Notes under the pieces: generated by a model
The model's input: only the letters and a program-made list of their open reading frames with translations
What the model was told of the DNA's origin: nothing
Database searches by the model: none
Origin: Methylobacterium sp. E-005
GTDB taxonomy: Bacteria > Pseudomonadota > Alphaproteobacteria > Rhizobiales > Beijerinckiaceae
Length of the DNA: 64,000 nucleotides
Direction of reading: 5' to 3'
Assembly (NCBI RefSeq): GCF_022829725.1
Contig: NZ_JAKSYG010000097.1
Location: forward strand, 47,558-111,557
In this document: piece after piece, positions 40,184 to 49,923 of the stretch
How positions within the stretch are numbered: position 1 is the first letter of the stretch
How the letters are laid out: the number at the start of each line of letters is the position of its first letter
Position numbers and translations under genes: made by a program

Positions 40184-43144
40184 TCAGCCCTCCCGTCCGC
40201 CGGGTTCCGAAGGCGGCGCGAGCCCGGCGAGGTAGGTGGTGCGCGGCCGCGTGTTGAGGTGGCCGAGCAGCGCGTATTCCCGGGGATCCCGGCGCGCGGC
40301 CGAGACGTGGCTCCCCGGATCGGCGACGTTGCCGAAGGTGATCGCCCGGGTCGGGCAGGCGCCCTGGCAGGCGGTCTCGACGGCGCCGTCCGGAATCGGG
40401 GCGTGGGCGTCCTTGGCGGAGGCGATCCGCGCCGCCGTGATCCGCTGGATGCAGTAGGTGCACTTCTCCATGACGCCGCGGGCGCGGACCGTCACCTCGG
40501 GGTTGCGCTGCTGCTGCTCCACCGGGGTCATGCCGCCGGTATAGTCGAGGTAGTTGAACCGGCGGACCTTGTAGGGGCAGTAGCTCTGGCAGGTCCGGGT
40601 CCCGACGCAGCGGTTGTAGACCTGCAGGTTCAGCCCCTCGCTGTCGTGGAGCGTCGCCTCGACCGGGCAGCCGAGTTCGCACGGCGCCTGCTCGCAATGC
40701 ATGCAGGGCACCGGCTGGAAATGCGTGCTCGGCGCGTCGAGCTCGCCCGCGTAGTAGCGGTCGACCCGCAGCCAGCCCATCCAGCGCCCCAGCGCGACCT
40801 CCTCGCGGCCGACCACCGGGATGTTGTTCTCGGCCTGGCAGGCGGTGACGCAGGCATTGCAGCCGGTGCAGGCGTCGAGGTCGATGGCCATGCCCCATTG
40901 CGCCGCGACCCAGCGATCCTGGCTCTCCGGAGGCGGGTAGAACGAGGCGGGCGCCGGCGCGCCCTTGGGGTCGCCCACCGGCGCGGCACCGAGCGCCTGC
41001 ACGCGGACGAGATCCTCGCCCTCCATCGTCCCAAGATGCTGGGTGGTGACCGGTACGCTGCGCCGCCCGGTCTTCGTCAGCCGGGCGCCTGCGAGCCGCC
41101 AGGACGCGCCGACAGGCCGGAGGGGCCCAGCATTATAGCCCAGACCCCGGGACAGGTGATCCGGCACGTCCCGGCCGTAGCCGAGCGTCAGGGTCACGGT
41201 GTCGTCGGCCTGCCCCGGCAGGATCCAGGCCGGCCCCTCGATCGCGCGACCCGCCGCCTCGATCCGCAGCACGTCGCCCGTGGCGATCCCCTCGCGCTCG
41301 GCAAGCCGGGGGCTCACCGCGATCACGTTTTCCCAGACCACCTTGGTCAGGGGCTTGGGCAGTTCCTGAAGCCACGCGAGGTCGGCATGGGTGCCGTCCC
41401 AGAGGGTCGGATCGGGGCGGAACAGCACCTCGATCCCGCCCGCGGGCGCAATGGGCGCGGGGGAGGGAGCGGCATTCTGCGTCAGCGCCACGGTCTCCGT
41501 CGGCCGCGCGCTGTCCGCCCAGAAGCCCCGGCGCAGGGCCTCAGAGAACCGGGCCTCGAAGGCGGCTTCGTCCTCACCGTCGCCGCGCCAGCGCACCTTG
41601 ACCAGGGCGCGCGCGTCCTCGGCATCGCCGCCGCCCGCCAGGAAGGCCAGCATCTGCGGCAGGGTGCGGCCGTTATAGAGCGGCGCGATGGTCGGCTGGA
41701 TCAGCCCCACGGTCCCGTCGAGGGAGCGGACATCACCCCAGGCTTCCAGAGGATGCGCGATCGGCAGGTGCCAATCGGCATGGGCGCCGGTCTCGTCGTA
41801 GTAGAGGCCGGCATGGATCTTGAGCGGCACGCGCTCCATCCGGGCGGCGAAATCGAGGGCGCCGGGCGCCTCGTAGACCGGGTTGGCGCCGAGCACGATC
41901 AGCGCCTTGACGGTGCCGCGCGCCATCGCCTCCGCGAGGTCGTCCAGCGTACCGGCGCCTTGCTCCGCGGCGGGCTCGCTATGCCGCAGGGTCGCGCCAG
42001 TATTGCCGAGGGCGTCGTTCAGACGGTGGACCAGCGCGTGCAGTTCGGGGCTCGCGGTCAGTCCCGCCGTGACGATGCCGGCGCCCCGCGCCCCGGCGAG
42101 GGCCGTGCCGGCCCCGCGCGCCCAGCGGGCGGCCGGATCGTCGCCCCCCGGCGCCGCACCGCCGCCGGCCATGCCCAGGAGATCACGGGCGAGATCCTCC
42201 AGGCGTCCGGCCGGGACCACGACGCCGTGATCGGCCTTGGCGCTGGTGAGTGTCGGGGTCGGGGCGGCGGCGTGGAGCGCGAGCAGGCGCCCATCCGCGT
42301 AGGCGGCGCGGCGCGCGTCGATCCAGCGCCGGGACAGGCCGACCTGCCCCGGGCCGAGATCCAGAAAATCGCCGTCGAGGGCCACGATGGTGCGGGCCCG
42401 ATCGAACTGGGGAAGCGTCTCCAGCGGCCTTCCATAGGCCCGGCGGGCGCCCTCGTAGAGCCCGTCGCGGGTCGCGCCCGCGCCGACATGCCAGCGGAGC
42501 GCCGGGTAGGCGGCCCGCAGCCGGGCGATCTGCGCGGCGAGCGTGGGCGAGGTCACCGGGCCGGTCAGCAGGGCGAGCCTCTCACCCCGGTTCTCGCGCC
42601 ACGCCGGCATCTGCGCCTGCAGGGCCGCGCGGAACGCGGCCCAGGAACTCGGCCGGCCGAGATGCTGCACCGCCTGCGACCGGAACGGGTCATAGAGCCC
42701 GAGCACGGAGGCCTGGGCCAGCACGTCGGTGCCGCCGCGGCTCCAGGGATGGTCGGGATTGCCCTCGATCTTCAGGGGCCGGCCGTTGCGGGTGGTGACG
42801 AGCACGCCGTTGCCGAAGCCGTCGAAAACGGCCGACGAGGCGTAGGCGAGGTCCGTCCCCGGCACGATCCGCTCGGGCTGGTTGACGTAGGGGACCTCGT
42901 AGTCGCGCCCGCTGCCGGCCCCGCAGGCGGTGAGCCCGCCGAGCGCGAAGGAGGCTGCCATCAGCTTCAGGAAGCCGCGCCGCTCCGGCGCCGCGGCGAG
43001 CCGGGCGGCGGAGGGAAACTCGGCCGCGAGATAAGACCGGAATTCCGGGCTGTCGGCCACGGCGTCGAGGCTGCGCCAGAAGCGCGGGCCATCGCCGCCG
43101 GAGAGCTTTTCGCGGAGTGCCGCGAGGTCGGGCGTACCGGTCAT
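40184..43144 (-). CDS. actB: Alternative complex III iron-sulfur / molybdopterin-like subunit ActB
   Basis: The 986-residue protein starts with a soluble stretch and a twin-arginine-like signal (ERRGFLKLMAASFALGGL, about residues 53-70). A long molybdopterin-oxidoreductase-like domain follows (about 90-720). In characterised complexes this part holds no cofactor. The C-terminal ferredoxin-like domain (about 760-940) has four Cys clusters: CTGCNACVTACQAENN, CMHCEQAPCELGCP, CVGTRTCQSYCPYKVRRF and CTYCIQRI with CQGACPTRAI. These match three [4Fe-4S] and one [3Fe-4S] centre. It relays electrons from quinol toward the haem subunits. The ATGA overlap with actA shows tight coupling. Confidence 0.94.
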   Translation of the reverse strand: MTGTPDLAALREKLSGGDGPRFWRSLDAVADSPEFRSYLAAEFPSAARLAAAPERRGFLKLMAASFALGGLTACGAGSGRDYEVPYVNQPERIVPGTDLAYASSAVFDGFGNGVLVTTRNGRPLKIEGNPDHPWSRGGTDVLAQASVLGLYDPFRSQAVQHLGRPSSWAAFRAALQAQMPAWRENRGERLALLTGPVTSPTLAAQIARLRAAYPALRWHVGAGATRDGLYEGARRAYGRPLETLPQFDRARTIVALDGDFLDLGPGQVGLSRRWIDARRAAYADGRLLALHAAAPTPTLTSAKADHGVVVPAGRLEDLARDLLGMAGGGAAPGGDDPAARWARGAGTALAGARGAGIVTAGLTASPELHALVHRLNDALGNTGATLRHSEPAAEQGAGTLDDLAEAMARGTVKALIVLGANPVYEAPGALDFAARMERVPLKIHAGLYYDETGAHADWHLPIAHPLEAWGDVRSLDGTVGLIQPTIAPLYNGRTLPQMLAFLAGGGDAEDARALVKVRWRGDGEDEAAFEARFSEALRRGFWADSARPTETVALTQNAAPSPAPIAPAGGIEVLFRPDPTLWDGTHADLAWLQELPKPLTKVVWENVIAVSPRLAEREGIATGDVLRIEAAGRAIEGPAWILPGQADDTVTLTLGYGRDVPDHLSRGLGYNAGPLRPVGASWRLAGARLTKTGRRSVPVTTQHLGTMEGEDLVRVQALGAAPVGDPKGAPAPASFYPPPESQDRWVAAQWGMAIDLDACTGCNACVTACQAENNIPVVGREEVALGRWMGWLRVDRYYAGELDAPSTHFQPVPCMHCEQAPCELGCPVEATLHDSEGLNLQVYNRCVGTRTCQSYCPYKVRRFNYLDYTGGMTPVEQQQRNPEVTVRARGVMEKCTYCIQRITAARIASAKDAHAPIPDGAVETACQGACPTRAITFGNVADPGSHVSAARRDPREYALLGHLNTRPRTTYLAGLAPPSEPGGREG

Positions 43145-43800
43145 CGGTGGCAGATCCCGCACTCGGTGAGCCGCGCGCCGCCGCGGATATGGTATTGCTC
43201 GACGAGCTTCGGCCCCAGCGTCGCCTGATCGGCCGGCGGCTTCCAATTCATGTTCCAGACCTGATCGGGCGTGCGCACATACTTCTCCGGCGCCCGGTGG
43301 CAATCGAGGCAGAACTTCATCTCGAAGGCGTTGGCCCGATAGGTCATCTGCATCGAGGTCACGTCGCCGTGGCAGGTCGAGCAGCCGATCCCCTTCGTGA
43401 CGTGCACGGAATGGTTGTAGTAGACGTATTGCGGCAGCTTGTTCAGCCGCTTCCATTCCAGCGGCTTGTCCTGCGCGTAGCTGTCGCGCACCGGCTTGAG
43501 CATGTCCGAGCCGGTCCAGATCTGCGAGTGGCAGGTCATGCAGGTATGGGTCGGCGGGATGCCGGCGGTGGCCTCCTTCTCGACCGTCGTGTGGCAGTAG
43601 CGGCAATCGACGCCGAGTTCGCCCGCATGGTGCTTGTGGCTGAACGGCACCGGCTGGGGCTGCACCACGCCCACGCCCGTCACGTAGTTCGAGCGCACGA
43701 TGCCGGCGGCCAGCACCGGCACCCCGACGAGGCACGCGACACCGGTCATCAGCGCGAGCCGATAGAGCGCGTCGGCGCCAGGGGTGAAGAGCTGCGCCAT
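43141..43800 (-). CDS. actA: Alternative complex III pentahaem cytochrome c subunit ActA
   Basis: The 219-residue protein has an N-terminal membrane anchor (about residues 13-35) and five CxxCH haem motifs: CRYCH, CMTCH, CSTCH, CLDCH and, at the very C-terminus, CGICH. Several distal His residues (FSHKHHAGELGV, YVYYNHSVHVTKG) fit bis-His coordination. This is the ActA signature. It is the first gene of the respiratory operon, which then runs without a break to ctaF at 32.5 kb. Confidence 0.95.
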   Translation of the reverse strand: MAQLFTPGADALYRLALMTGVACLVGVPVLAAGIVRSNYVTGVGVVQPQPVPFSHKHHAGELGVDCRYCHTTVEKEATAGIPPTHTCMTCHSQIWTGSDMLKPVRDSYAQDKPLEWKRLNKLPQYVYYNHSVHVTKGIGCSTCHGDVTSMQMTYRANAFEMKFCLDCHRAPEKYVRTPDQVWNMNWKPPADQATLGPKLVEQYHIRGGARLTECGICHR

Positions 43801-44161
43801 CAGGCTCGCCCGCGCCGGAGGGCCGCCGGGATGTCGCGCTCGCTCTGCTCAAGCCGTCGCCGCAAGCCTCGCCCCACTCTCAGATCCCGGTCGCAAGCGG
43901 ACCGCGCAACGCACCGCACACCTCAACCTAGAGCGCTTCCAGATCGGGGCTAGAACTTGGATTATGCGGACCGACATGTCGCACCGGTCTGAGCACGGCT
44001 CATAAAACTCTCGCTCACGGGCAACCTTTCGTCGGTTCGCGATAGCGCCGCGGGCGTTTTGCAAGAGGCACGGAAACCCTATCCGCCGCCGGTGCGAAGG
44101 CCTATGCCCGGGGCCGCTTCGATTGGACGCCGCGGACGATCACCCGATCCCCCGGAGACGC
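43801..44161. other. 361-bp divergent promoter region of the respiratory operon and the ABC-like gene
   Basis: No gene is seen. The middle (about 43930-44010) is AT-richer than the flanks and probably holds promoters for both directions. No FnrN-type TTGAT-N4-ATCAA or other oxygen-regulator box was found by eye. Confidence 0.5.
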
Positions 44162-46735
44162 ATGGAATCCGATCCCCTTCTCCTGACATGGCGTGCCGCA
44201 CGGCGTCTGCACGGGGCCGCCGTGGCCCTCGCGGTCGGGATTGGCGCTCCGCTCTGCGCGCTCGCCATTCTGTGCCTGCGCGACCTCGTCGCGGTGCTGC
44301 CCCGCGACGATGCGCCGGTGCTGGCCTTCCTGCGGCTCACAATACCGTTGCAGGGCCGCGAACTCGTCCTGGCGCCAGGCCTGCCGATGCGGGCGGCCGG
44401 GCTCGAACTCGCGGCGTTCCTGTGCATCGCCACCTGTGCGGTGCTCCTGGCGGGCCTCGGATGGTGGGTGGCACGCCTGTGCTTCAGGGCCCAGACCCGC
44501 GCCGCCGATGCGGTGCGCGAGGGTGTCCTGCGGGCGATCCTCGACGCCCCGGCGGGCGCCCGTGACGAGGCGCGCAGCCTCGCCCGCCTCGTCGGCGAGG
44601 TGCTGGCGCGGGCCGACCGGCTGCTCGCCGCCGGGATCGTGCTGCCGGCGATGACGCTCGCCGCGCTGATCCTGGCCCTGGGGTTTGCCGCGCTCGCAGC
44701 ACCCCGCCTGATCCCGGCCGCCCTGGTGGGCCTTGGGGCGGTCGGCCTCGCCTATGGGCTGGTGCTTGAACGTGCCCGGGACCGGCAGGACCTGCGCCTG
44801 CGCACCAGCGCGCGCGCCGAAGAGAACCTGAACGACCTCGTGCGCCGCCTTCCGGCCGTGCGCAACCACGGGGCGGCCGCCCTGGAGCGGCGGCGCATCG
44901 CGATCCGCGTGGTCGCGATGCGCGGCACCGTGGCGCGCGCCGAGGCGCGACTGGCCTATGCAAGGGCGCCGGCGCTCGCCCTGGCGGTGATCCTGCCGGC
45001 GATCGCGGTCGGCACGGCCCTGTGGCGGACGACGGGTCCGGGCGCGCCCCCGGCACCGCCGGTGGATCCCGCGGCCTTCCTGGCGGCGGTCGGCGCCTTC
45101 GGCCTCGCGGGCTGGCTCGCCGCCATCTGCGCGCGGCTCTGGACGGTGCGCCGCGCCGTGCGCCCGCGCCTCCGCGACCTCGCCCGCATCGTCGCTTCCC
45201 TCGAAGGCCGCCGGGCGCGGACCGGTGCCCCCGTGCCGCTGCCCCGATCGGGCCCGCTGGCGACCCAGGGGGTCGGCGCCTTCGACCCGGTCACCGGTGA
45301 GCGGCTGACCGGCGTCGACGTCGCGGTGTCCATGCCGGGCCATGTGGCGATCACCGGCGGCCGCGGCAGCGGCGCCCGGGCGCTGGCCGCGGTGCTCGCC
45401 GGGCAGGTCGAGCCGACCGCCGGCACCGTCACCTACGCGGGCACGGACCTGCGCGGCTTCGACCCCGCGGAGCGCGCCCGCCGCATCGCCTTCGCGGCGG
45501 GGGAGGCGATCCTGATGGCGGGCTCCCTGCGCCAGAACTTGCTCTACGGCACTGATCCGAGCAGCGCCCCCGACGACATCGCCCTCGTCGGGCTCTGCCG
45601 GCTGACCGGGCTCGACGGCTTCGTCTACGCCCGCGGCCTGACCGGGCGGCTCGATCCCGCGGCCCGGCCGCGGCTCGCGGCGGCGATCGTGGCGGCCCGC
45701 CGGACCATGCGGCAGGCGCTCGCCGCCAAGGGGGCCGAGCGCCTTGTCGAGCCGTTCGACCCCGATCGCTACAACCATCAGGCCAGCATCGGCGAGAACA
45801 TCCTGTTCGGTGAACCCGTGGGCGGCGCCTTCGCGCCCCTGCGCTTCGCACGCCATCCCTACCTGCGGGCGGTGCTGGAGGCCGAGGGGCTGGTACGGCC
45901 GCTGACCGAGATCGGCCTGTCGGTCGCCCGCAGCACCGTGGAGATCTTCGCCGACCTGCCCAACGACCATCCCCTGTTCGACGCCTACTCGCTGTTCCAG
46001 GCCGCGGAACGGGGCTATTTCGAGGACCTCGTGGTGCGCCTGCCCGATGCCGGGGCGCTGCGCCGGGGCCCTGCGGGCCAGCGCGACCGGATGCGGCTGA
46101 TCGGGCTCGCCCTGCGCTACAGCGAATCGCGCCACCGCTTCGGCCTGATCGACGCCGCCTTCGAGGCGCGGCTGGTCCAGGCCCGGCGCTCCTTCGCGCG
46201 GATGCTGCCGGCCCACCTCGCTGGTGCCGTCGAGTTCCACGATCCCCGCCGGGTCAACCCGGCCGCCAGCCTGGAGGAGAACCTGCTGTTCGGCCGGATC
46301 AGCCTCGGCGAGGCCAATGCCGAGCCGCGGGTGCGGGCCCTGGTGCGGCGCGTGCTCGCCGAGGAGGGCCTGGAGGCCGCGGTCTATGAACTCGGTCTCG
46401 ACAGCAAGGTCGAGATCCAGCCGAGCACCGGCGCACTGGCGGACGGCGCGATCAACGCCCGGGAGCGGATGGCGATCGAGCTGGTCCGCTGCCTTGCCCG
46501 GGAACCCGACATCCTGGTGGTCGCGATCGCCGCCGACGAGCGCAAGGAGGGGCTGCACGATCGCCTCGCCGGACTGCGGCAGATGCGGGCCGGGCGCGGG
46601 CTGATCGTCTGCCTGCCGGGCGCCGGCGTGCTGGAGGAGATCGCTCCGTTCGATGCGGTGATCGCGGTGGAGAACAGCGCCGTGGTGGCGCCCCCCGCGG
46701 TTGACGTGGTCGCCGAGCCCGCCCCGGTGGCGTGA
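44162..46735 (+). CDS. ABC-exporter-like protein with a degenerate, repeated nucleotide-binding region
   Basis: The 857-residue protein starts with an ABC-exporter-like membrane domain of six helices (about residues 20-340, with TRAADAVREGVLRAILDAPA and NLNDLVRRLPAVRNHGAAAL). The ATP-binding part has a Walker-A-like loop GGRGSGARA (399-407), where the catalytic Lys is Ala. There is no LSGGQ signature, and the Walker-B-like stretch PDILVVAIAADE (782-793) is altered. It also has three Q-loop-like phrases: GSLRQNLLYG (454-463), ASIGENILFGE (541-551) and ASLEENLLFGR (702-712). ATP hydrolysis looks unlikely. ATG 44162 has GGAGACGC upstream. The function is unknown. Confidence 0.85.
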   Translation: MESDPLLLTWRAARRLHGAAVALAVGIGAPLCALAILCLRDLVAVLPRDDAPVLAFLRLTIPLQGRELVLAPGLPMRAAGLELAAFLCIATCAVLLAGLGWWVARLCFRAQTRAADAVREGVLRAILDAPAGARDEARSLARLVGEVLARADRLLAAGIVLPAMTLAALILALGFAALAAPRLIPAALVGLGAVGLAYGLVLERARDRQDLRLRTSARAEENLNDLVRRLPAVRNHGAAALERRRIAIRVVAMRGTVARAEARLAYARAPALALAVILPAIAVGTALWRTTGPGAPPAPPVDPAAFLAAVGAFGLAGWLAAICARLWTVRRAVRPRLRDLARIVASLEGRRARTGAPVPLPRSGPLATQGVGAFDPVTGERLTGVDVAVSMPGHVAITGGRGSGARALAAVLAGQVEPTAGTVTYAGTDLRGFDPAERARRIAFAAGEAILMAGSLRQNLLYGTDPSSAPDDIALVGLCRLTGLDGFVYARGLTGRLDPAARPRLAAAIVAARRTMRQALAAKGAERLVEPFDPDRYNHQASIGENILFGEPVGGAFAPLRFARHPYLRAVLEAEGLVRPLTEIGLSVARSTVEIFADLPNDHPLFDAYSLFQAAERGYFEDLVVRLPDAGALRRGPAGQRDRMRLIGLALRYSESRHRFGLIDAAFEARLVQARRSFARMLPAHLAGAVEFHDPRRVNPAASLEENLLFGRISLGEANAEPRVRALVRRVLAEEGLEAAVYELGLDSKVEIQPSTGALADGAINARERMAIELVRCLAREPDILVVAIAADERKEGLHDRLAGLRQMRAGRGLIVCLPGAGVLEEIAPFDAVIAVENSAVVAPPAVDVVAEPAPVA

Positions 46736-46903
46736 GCGCTCAGGGGTCGCGTAGGGCGGCCCTCACCACCCGCGGGAGGTCAGCCGGGCGCCATCGGATC
46801 GATGCGGGTCCCCTGCGAAGATTCGCCCGCGCGTCCGGGGTGGTCGGACGTCACGCGCGCCCGATCTCCGCAACCGCGCCCGCGTGGGCCCAAGGAGATC
46901 CCC

Positions 46904-47359
46904 ATGAGAGTGTCGGTCCTGGCGGTGCTGGCGGCATTGAACGCAACGGTCGCCCTTGCCCAGGCAGGCGACGCGACCCTGGCCAGCGCGGGCAACTGGG
47001 ACCTGAAACGCTCGGACAGCAGTGCGACGCGCGAAGCCGCGTGCCGTCTGACCCCGAAGACACCGTCTCGTATCCAGGTGACCAGGGACAGGCTGGTGGT
47101 CACCGGTCTGCCGAAAAATTCGATCTTCAATTATCAGTACCGAATAGACGACAAGCCTGCCTCGACCCCGGCGATTCCGACGAGCGCCATGCAGACCGAT
47201 GGGATCATCGTCCTCGATGGCGACGCGCTGGCGGGGATTTTGAACGGCCATCGGTTTCAGATCCGCATCCTCGACAAATGGCACGAGGCGATTACGGAAG
47301 ACGTCGATCTGTCCGGCCTGAAAGACCTTCACGGGAAGCTGGTTCAAGCCTGCCCATAG
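46904..47359 (+). CDS. Hypothetical exported protein, 151 residues
   Basis: A signal peptide (MRVSVLAVLAALNATVALAQ) is followed by a small, mostly beta domain. Examples are SAGNWDLKRSDSSATREAAC, IQVTRDRLVVTGLPKNSIFN and MQTDGIIVLDGDALAGILNG. Two Cys residues (about 46 and 150) could form a disulfide. Its codon use is less GC-biased than the neighbours in places (AAAAATTCGATCTTCAATTA at 47115-47134), which may mean more recent arrival. AAGGAGAT precedes the ATG by seven bases, an excellent ribosome-binding site. The family is not recognised. Confidence 0.75.
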   Translation: MRVSVLAVLAALNATVALAQAGDATLASAGNWDLKRSDSSATREAACRLTPKTPSRIQVTRDRLVVTGLPKNSIFNYQYRIDDKPASTPAIPTSAMQTDGIIVLDGDALAGILNGHRFQIRILDKWHEAITEDVDLSGLKDLHGKLVQACP

Positions 47360-47413
47360 GGTCCCCGCGCGGTCGGCCGCCGGCTGTCGCGACGTGCCGG
47401 GGGCGTGCCGCGC

Positions 47414-48544
47414 TCAGTGCGGCCTGAGACGGGGGATGGCCTTCCGCAGACGCGCATAGCCGCGCGTGGCCAAGGGCCATGCAGCCTCGTCCCAGTCACG
47501 GCGAACCCGCAGGCAGCCGGCCGGGAGAGCATCGGCGGAGGGCCCGACCGGCGCCCAGGCCGTTACCAGCGGACACCCCGGGTCCCAGTCCGCCGGGACC
47601 AGGCTCGCCGGACAGCCGAAATGCGCTGCGGCCCGCTCCAGGGCGTCGGCCATCGCGGCCTCATCGGCCCCCCGCACGCGGTCGGACGCGCCCGGCGCAT
47701 GGGCGACGTGGCCGCCGACCCGGACGATCCTGGCTTCGCCGAGCGGGAGGCTTTCCGGGTTCAGGTCATCGAGATGCAGGAGCAGCGCGGCGTCGCCGGC
47801 CGGCGCTGCATCGGCTCGCGGCAGCGGGACCTCCCGCGGCGGCGTAGCCTCGTCCAGCGGATCCGGATATTCGTCGAGGCCGACGGGATCGAAGCGCGCA
47901 TCGGTATAGCGCCTGATATTCTCGGCCCGGGCGACATAATGCTTGCCGCGCGTGTGCAGGCCGGCCACCCAGCGCCACGACAGGGTGTTGCTCGCCGGAT
48001 CGCCGTCGATCAGATGCGTCATGAAGAAGGCGGCCCCGAGCGCCCAGGGCAGGCGCAGGGTGAAGATCCAGATCGAGGCGAACCACATCCTTGCGTGGTT
48101 GTGCAGCCAGCCCGTTTCGACGAGGTCGTGGGCCCAGTCGTCGAACCCGTCGATGCCGGTCCGGCCCGCGATGGCGGCCTCGTAGGCGCGGCGCAGCCCC
48201 GGTTCGGCATCCAGCCGCCCGCGGTCCGCGGCGGCCAGCGACAGGAAACCGGTCCAGGCTCCGGGGTGGGTCTCGAGATGACCCTTGAAATAGGTCCGCC
48301 AGAACACCTCGGACACGAATTTGTCGCTTCCCCCGTCACCGAACGCGCTCTCGGCCGCGGCCACCACCTCGGCCTCGGTGATCAGCCTGCGGCGCAGGTA
48401 GGGCGAGAGCGCCGAGGTCGTCGGCTCCGCGCCCGCCCCGCGGTCGGTGTTGCGGGCGCCGGCGTAGTCGACACCCGCCTTGGCGAGGAAAGCGGACAGC
48501 CGGTCGAGCGCGGCGTCGCGGGTCATGGGAAAGGCGCGATCCAT
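47414..48544 (-). CDS. Photolyase/cryptochrome-like FAD-binding protein without the antenna domain
   Basis: The 376-residue protein matches only the C-terminal FAD-binding half of DNA photolyases and cryptochromes. Visible elements are TTSALSPYLRRRLITEAEVV, VFWRTYFKGHLE, ETGWLHNHARMWFASIWIFT and GDPASNTLSWRWVAGLHTRG (about residues 25-235). The N-terminal Rossmann-like domain that binds the light-harvesting cofactor is missing. In its place a C-terminal extension (about 245-376) of unknown fold follows, starting DEATPPREVPLPRADAAPAG. It could be a blue-light sensor or repair enzyme working without an antenna pigment. ATG 48544 or 48526 (MTRDAAL) may be the start. Confidence 0.85.
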   Translation of the reverse strand: MDRAFPMTRDAALDRLSAFLAKAGVDYAGARNTDRGAGAEPTTSALSPYLRRRLITEAEVVAAAESAFGDGGSDKFVSEVFWRTYFKGHLETHPGAWTGFLSLAAADRGRLDAEPGLRRAYEAAIAGRTGIDGFDDWAHDLVETGWLHNHARMWFASIWIFTLRLPWALGAAFFMTHLIDGDPASNTLSWRWVAGLHTRGKHYVARAENIRRYTDARFDPVGLDEYPDPLDEATPPREVPLPRADAAPAGDAALLLHLDDLNPESLPLGEARIVRVGGHVAHAPGASDRVRGADEAAMADALERAAAHFGCPASLVPADWDPGCPLVTAWAPVGPSADALPAGCLRVRRDWDEAAWPLATRGYARLRKAIPRLRPH

Positions 48545-48732
48545 GCCGGTGAGCTAGGGCGGGTTACGGCGTGGCGGATGCGACCGATTCCCTGAACCTC
48601 AATCGCATCCAACGACGGGCATTGCGGGCGGGGACCGACCGAGACCGCAGCCTCACCGCCGCCGCAATAATCCGCCACCTCGGAAACCCGGCCCGTCCGG
48701 CGTCCTCCCGGCCGATCCAGTCCGGACGGTTC

Positions 48733-49923
48733 ATGCCTCGAACGCCCTCGATCACCTACGCCACCGGCCTCGTCCTCCTGACGCTCTCGGCCCCCGCCGC
48801 AGCCCAGGCCGGCAAGGCCGAGGCGCCAATCCCGGCCGCGACCCTCGCGTTGATGGCCCAGAAGGGCGTCACCGCCGGCGCACCGGTGCTGTTCCGGGCC
48901 TATAAGAAAGAATCGGAGATCGAGGTCTGGAAGAAGGGCCCGTCCGGCTACGTCTTCATCAAGACCTTCCCGATCTGCCGCTGGTCCGGCCAGCTCGGCC
49001 CCAAGCGCAAGAACGGCGACCGGCAGACCCCGGAGGGGTTCTACACGGTGCCCAAGCGCCAGATGAACCCGAACTCGCACTATTACCTGTCCTTCGACGT
49101 CGGCTATCCGAACGCCTACGACCGGGCGCATGGCGGCACCGGCTCGGCCGTGATGGTCCACGGCATCTGCTCGTCGATGGGCTGCTTCGCCATGACCAAC
49201 GGCACGGTCGGCGAGATCTACGCCATCGCCCGGGAGGCCTTGAAGGGCGGGCAGGCGGCGTTCCAGTTCCAGTCTTACCCGTTCCGGATGAGCGCCGAGA
49301 ACATGGCCCGCCACCGGACCGATCCGAACATCGCGTTCTGGCGCGAGCTCAAGGCCGGGTCCGACCGGTTCGAGGCGAGCCGCGAGGAGCTTCAGGTCTC
49401 GGTGGTCGCCGGCCGCTACGCCTTCGCACCGTCCAGGAACCCCGCCGTCGAGGCGGCCGTGGCGACCCGACAGGCCGTCGAGGAGGCCCGGATCGCGGCG
49501 CTCGCCGAGGCGGGGGAGCCGGCCGTGCGCACCACCTATTCCGACGGTGGCCAGAACGCCTTCTGGGCGGCCTACACGGCCCGGGGCGGAGAGGTCGGCG
49601 ATATCAGCCGGCCCGAGGCCCTGGCCTTTGCCGGGCAGGAGGTGGTGGTCGTGCCGGGTCACCGCGTCGCACGTCCGGTGCCGGAATCGGTCTGGAGCGC
49701 CTGGGCGGCGGAGTCCACCCTGTCGCCCCGGTGGATGGCCGGCTTCATCCCGGTCTACGCCCGCGCCGCGGATCCGTTCGGGGCGCTCAGTGGCCCGATT
49801 CCGACGCGCTACGGCGACGGCCTGCCCTCCTGGCTGACCGCCGGCCCCGGCGGACTCACCCTGGGCCACGCGACGCTCTCCGGTTCGACGTCCGGCCTCA
49901 TCGCGTCGGCCGAGACCCCGTGA
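48733..49923 (+). CDS. Murein L,D-transpeptidase, YafK-like, exported
   Basis: The 396-residue protein has a signal peptide (GLVLLTLSAPAAAQ) and a YkuD/YafK catalytic domain (about residues 55-190). It has APVLFRAYKKESEIEVWKKG, PEGFYTVPKRQMNPNSHYYL and the active site VMVHGICSSMGCFAMTNGTV (His and Cys). The C-terminal 200 residues are extra, including an Ala/Glu-rich helix (VEAAVATRQAVEEARIAALA), and lack a known domain. YafK-type enzymes can cross-link peptidoglycan or release proteins bound to it. ATG 48733 is chosen because the longer frame from 48571 hides the signal peptide. Confidence 0.9.
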   Translation: MPRTPSITYATGLVLLTLSAPAAAQAGKAEAPIPAATLALMAQKGVTAGAPVLFRAYKKESEIEVWKKGPSGYVFIKTFPICRWSGQLGPKRKNGDRQTPEGFYTVPKRQMNPNSHYYLSFDVGYPNAYDRAHGGTGSAVMVHGICSSMGCFAMTNGTVGEIYAIAREALKGGQAAFQFQSYPFRMSAENMARHRTDPNIAFWRELKAGSDRFEASREELQVSVVAGRYAFAPSRNPAVEAAVATRQAVEEARIAALAEAGEPAVRTTYSDGGQNAFWAAYTARGGEVGDISRPEALAFAGQEVVVVPGHRVARPVPESVWSAWAAESTLSPRWMAGFIPVYARAADPFGALSGPIPTRYGDGLPSWLTAGPGGLTLGHATLSGSTSGLIASAETP

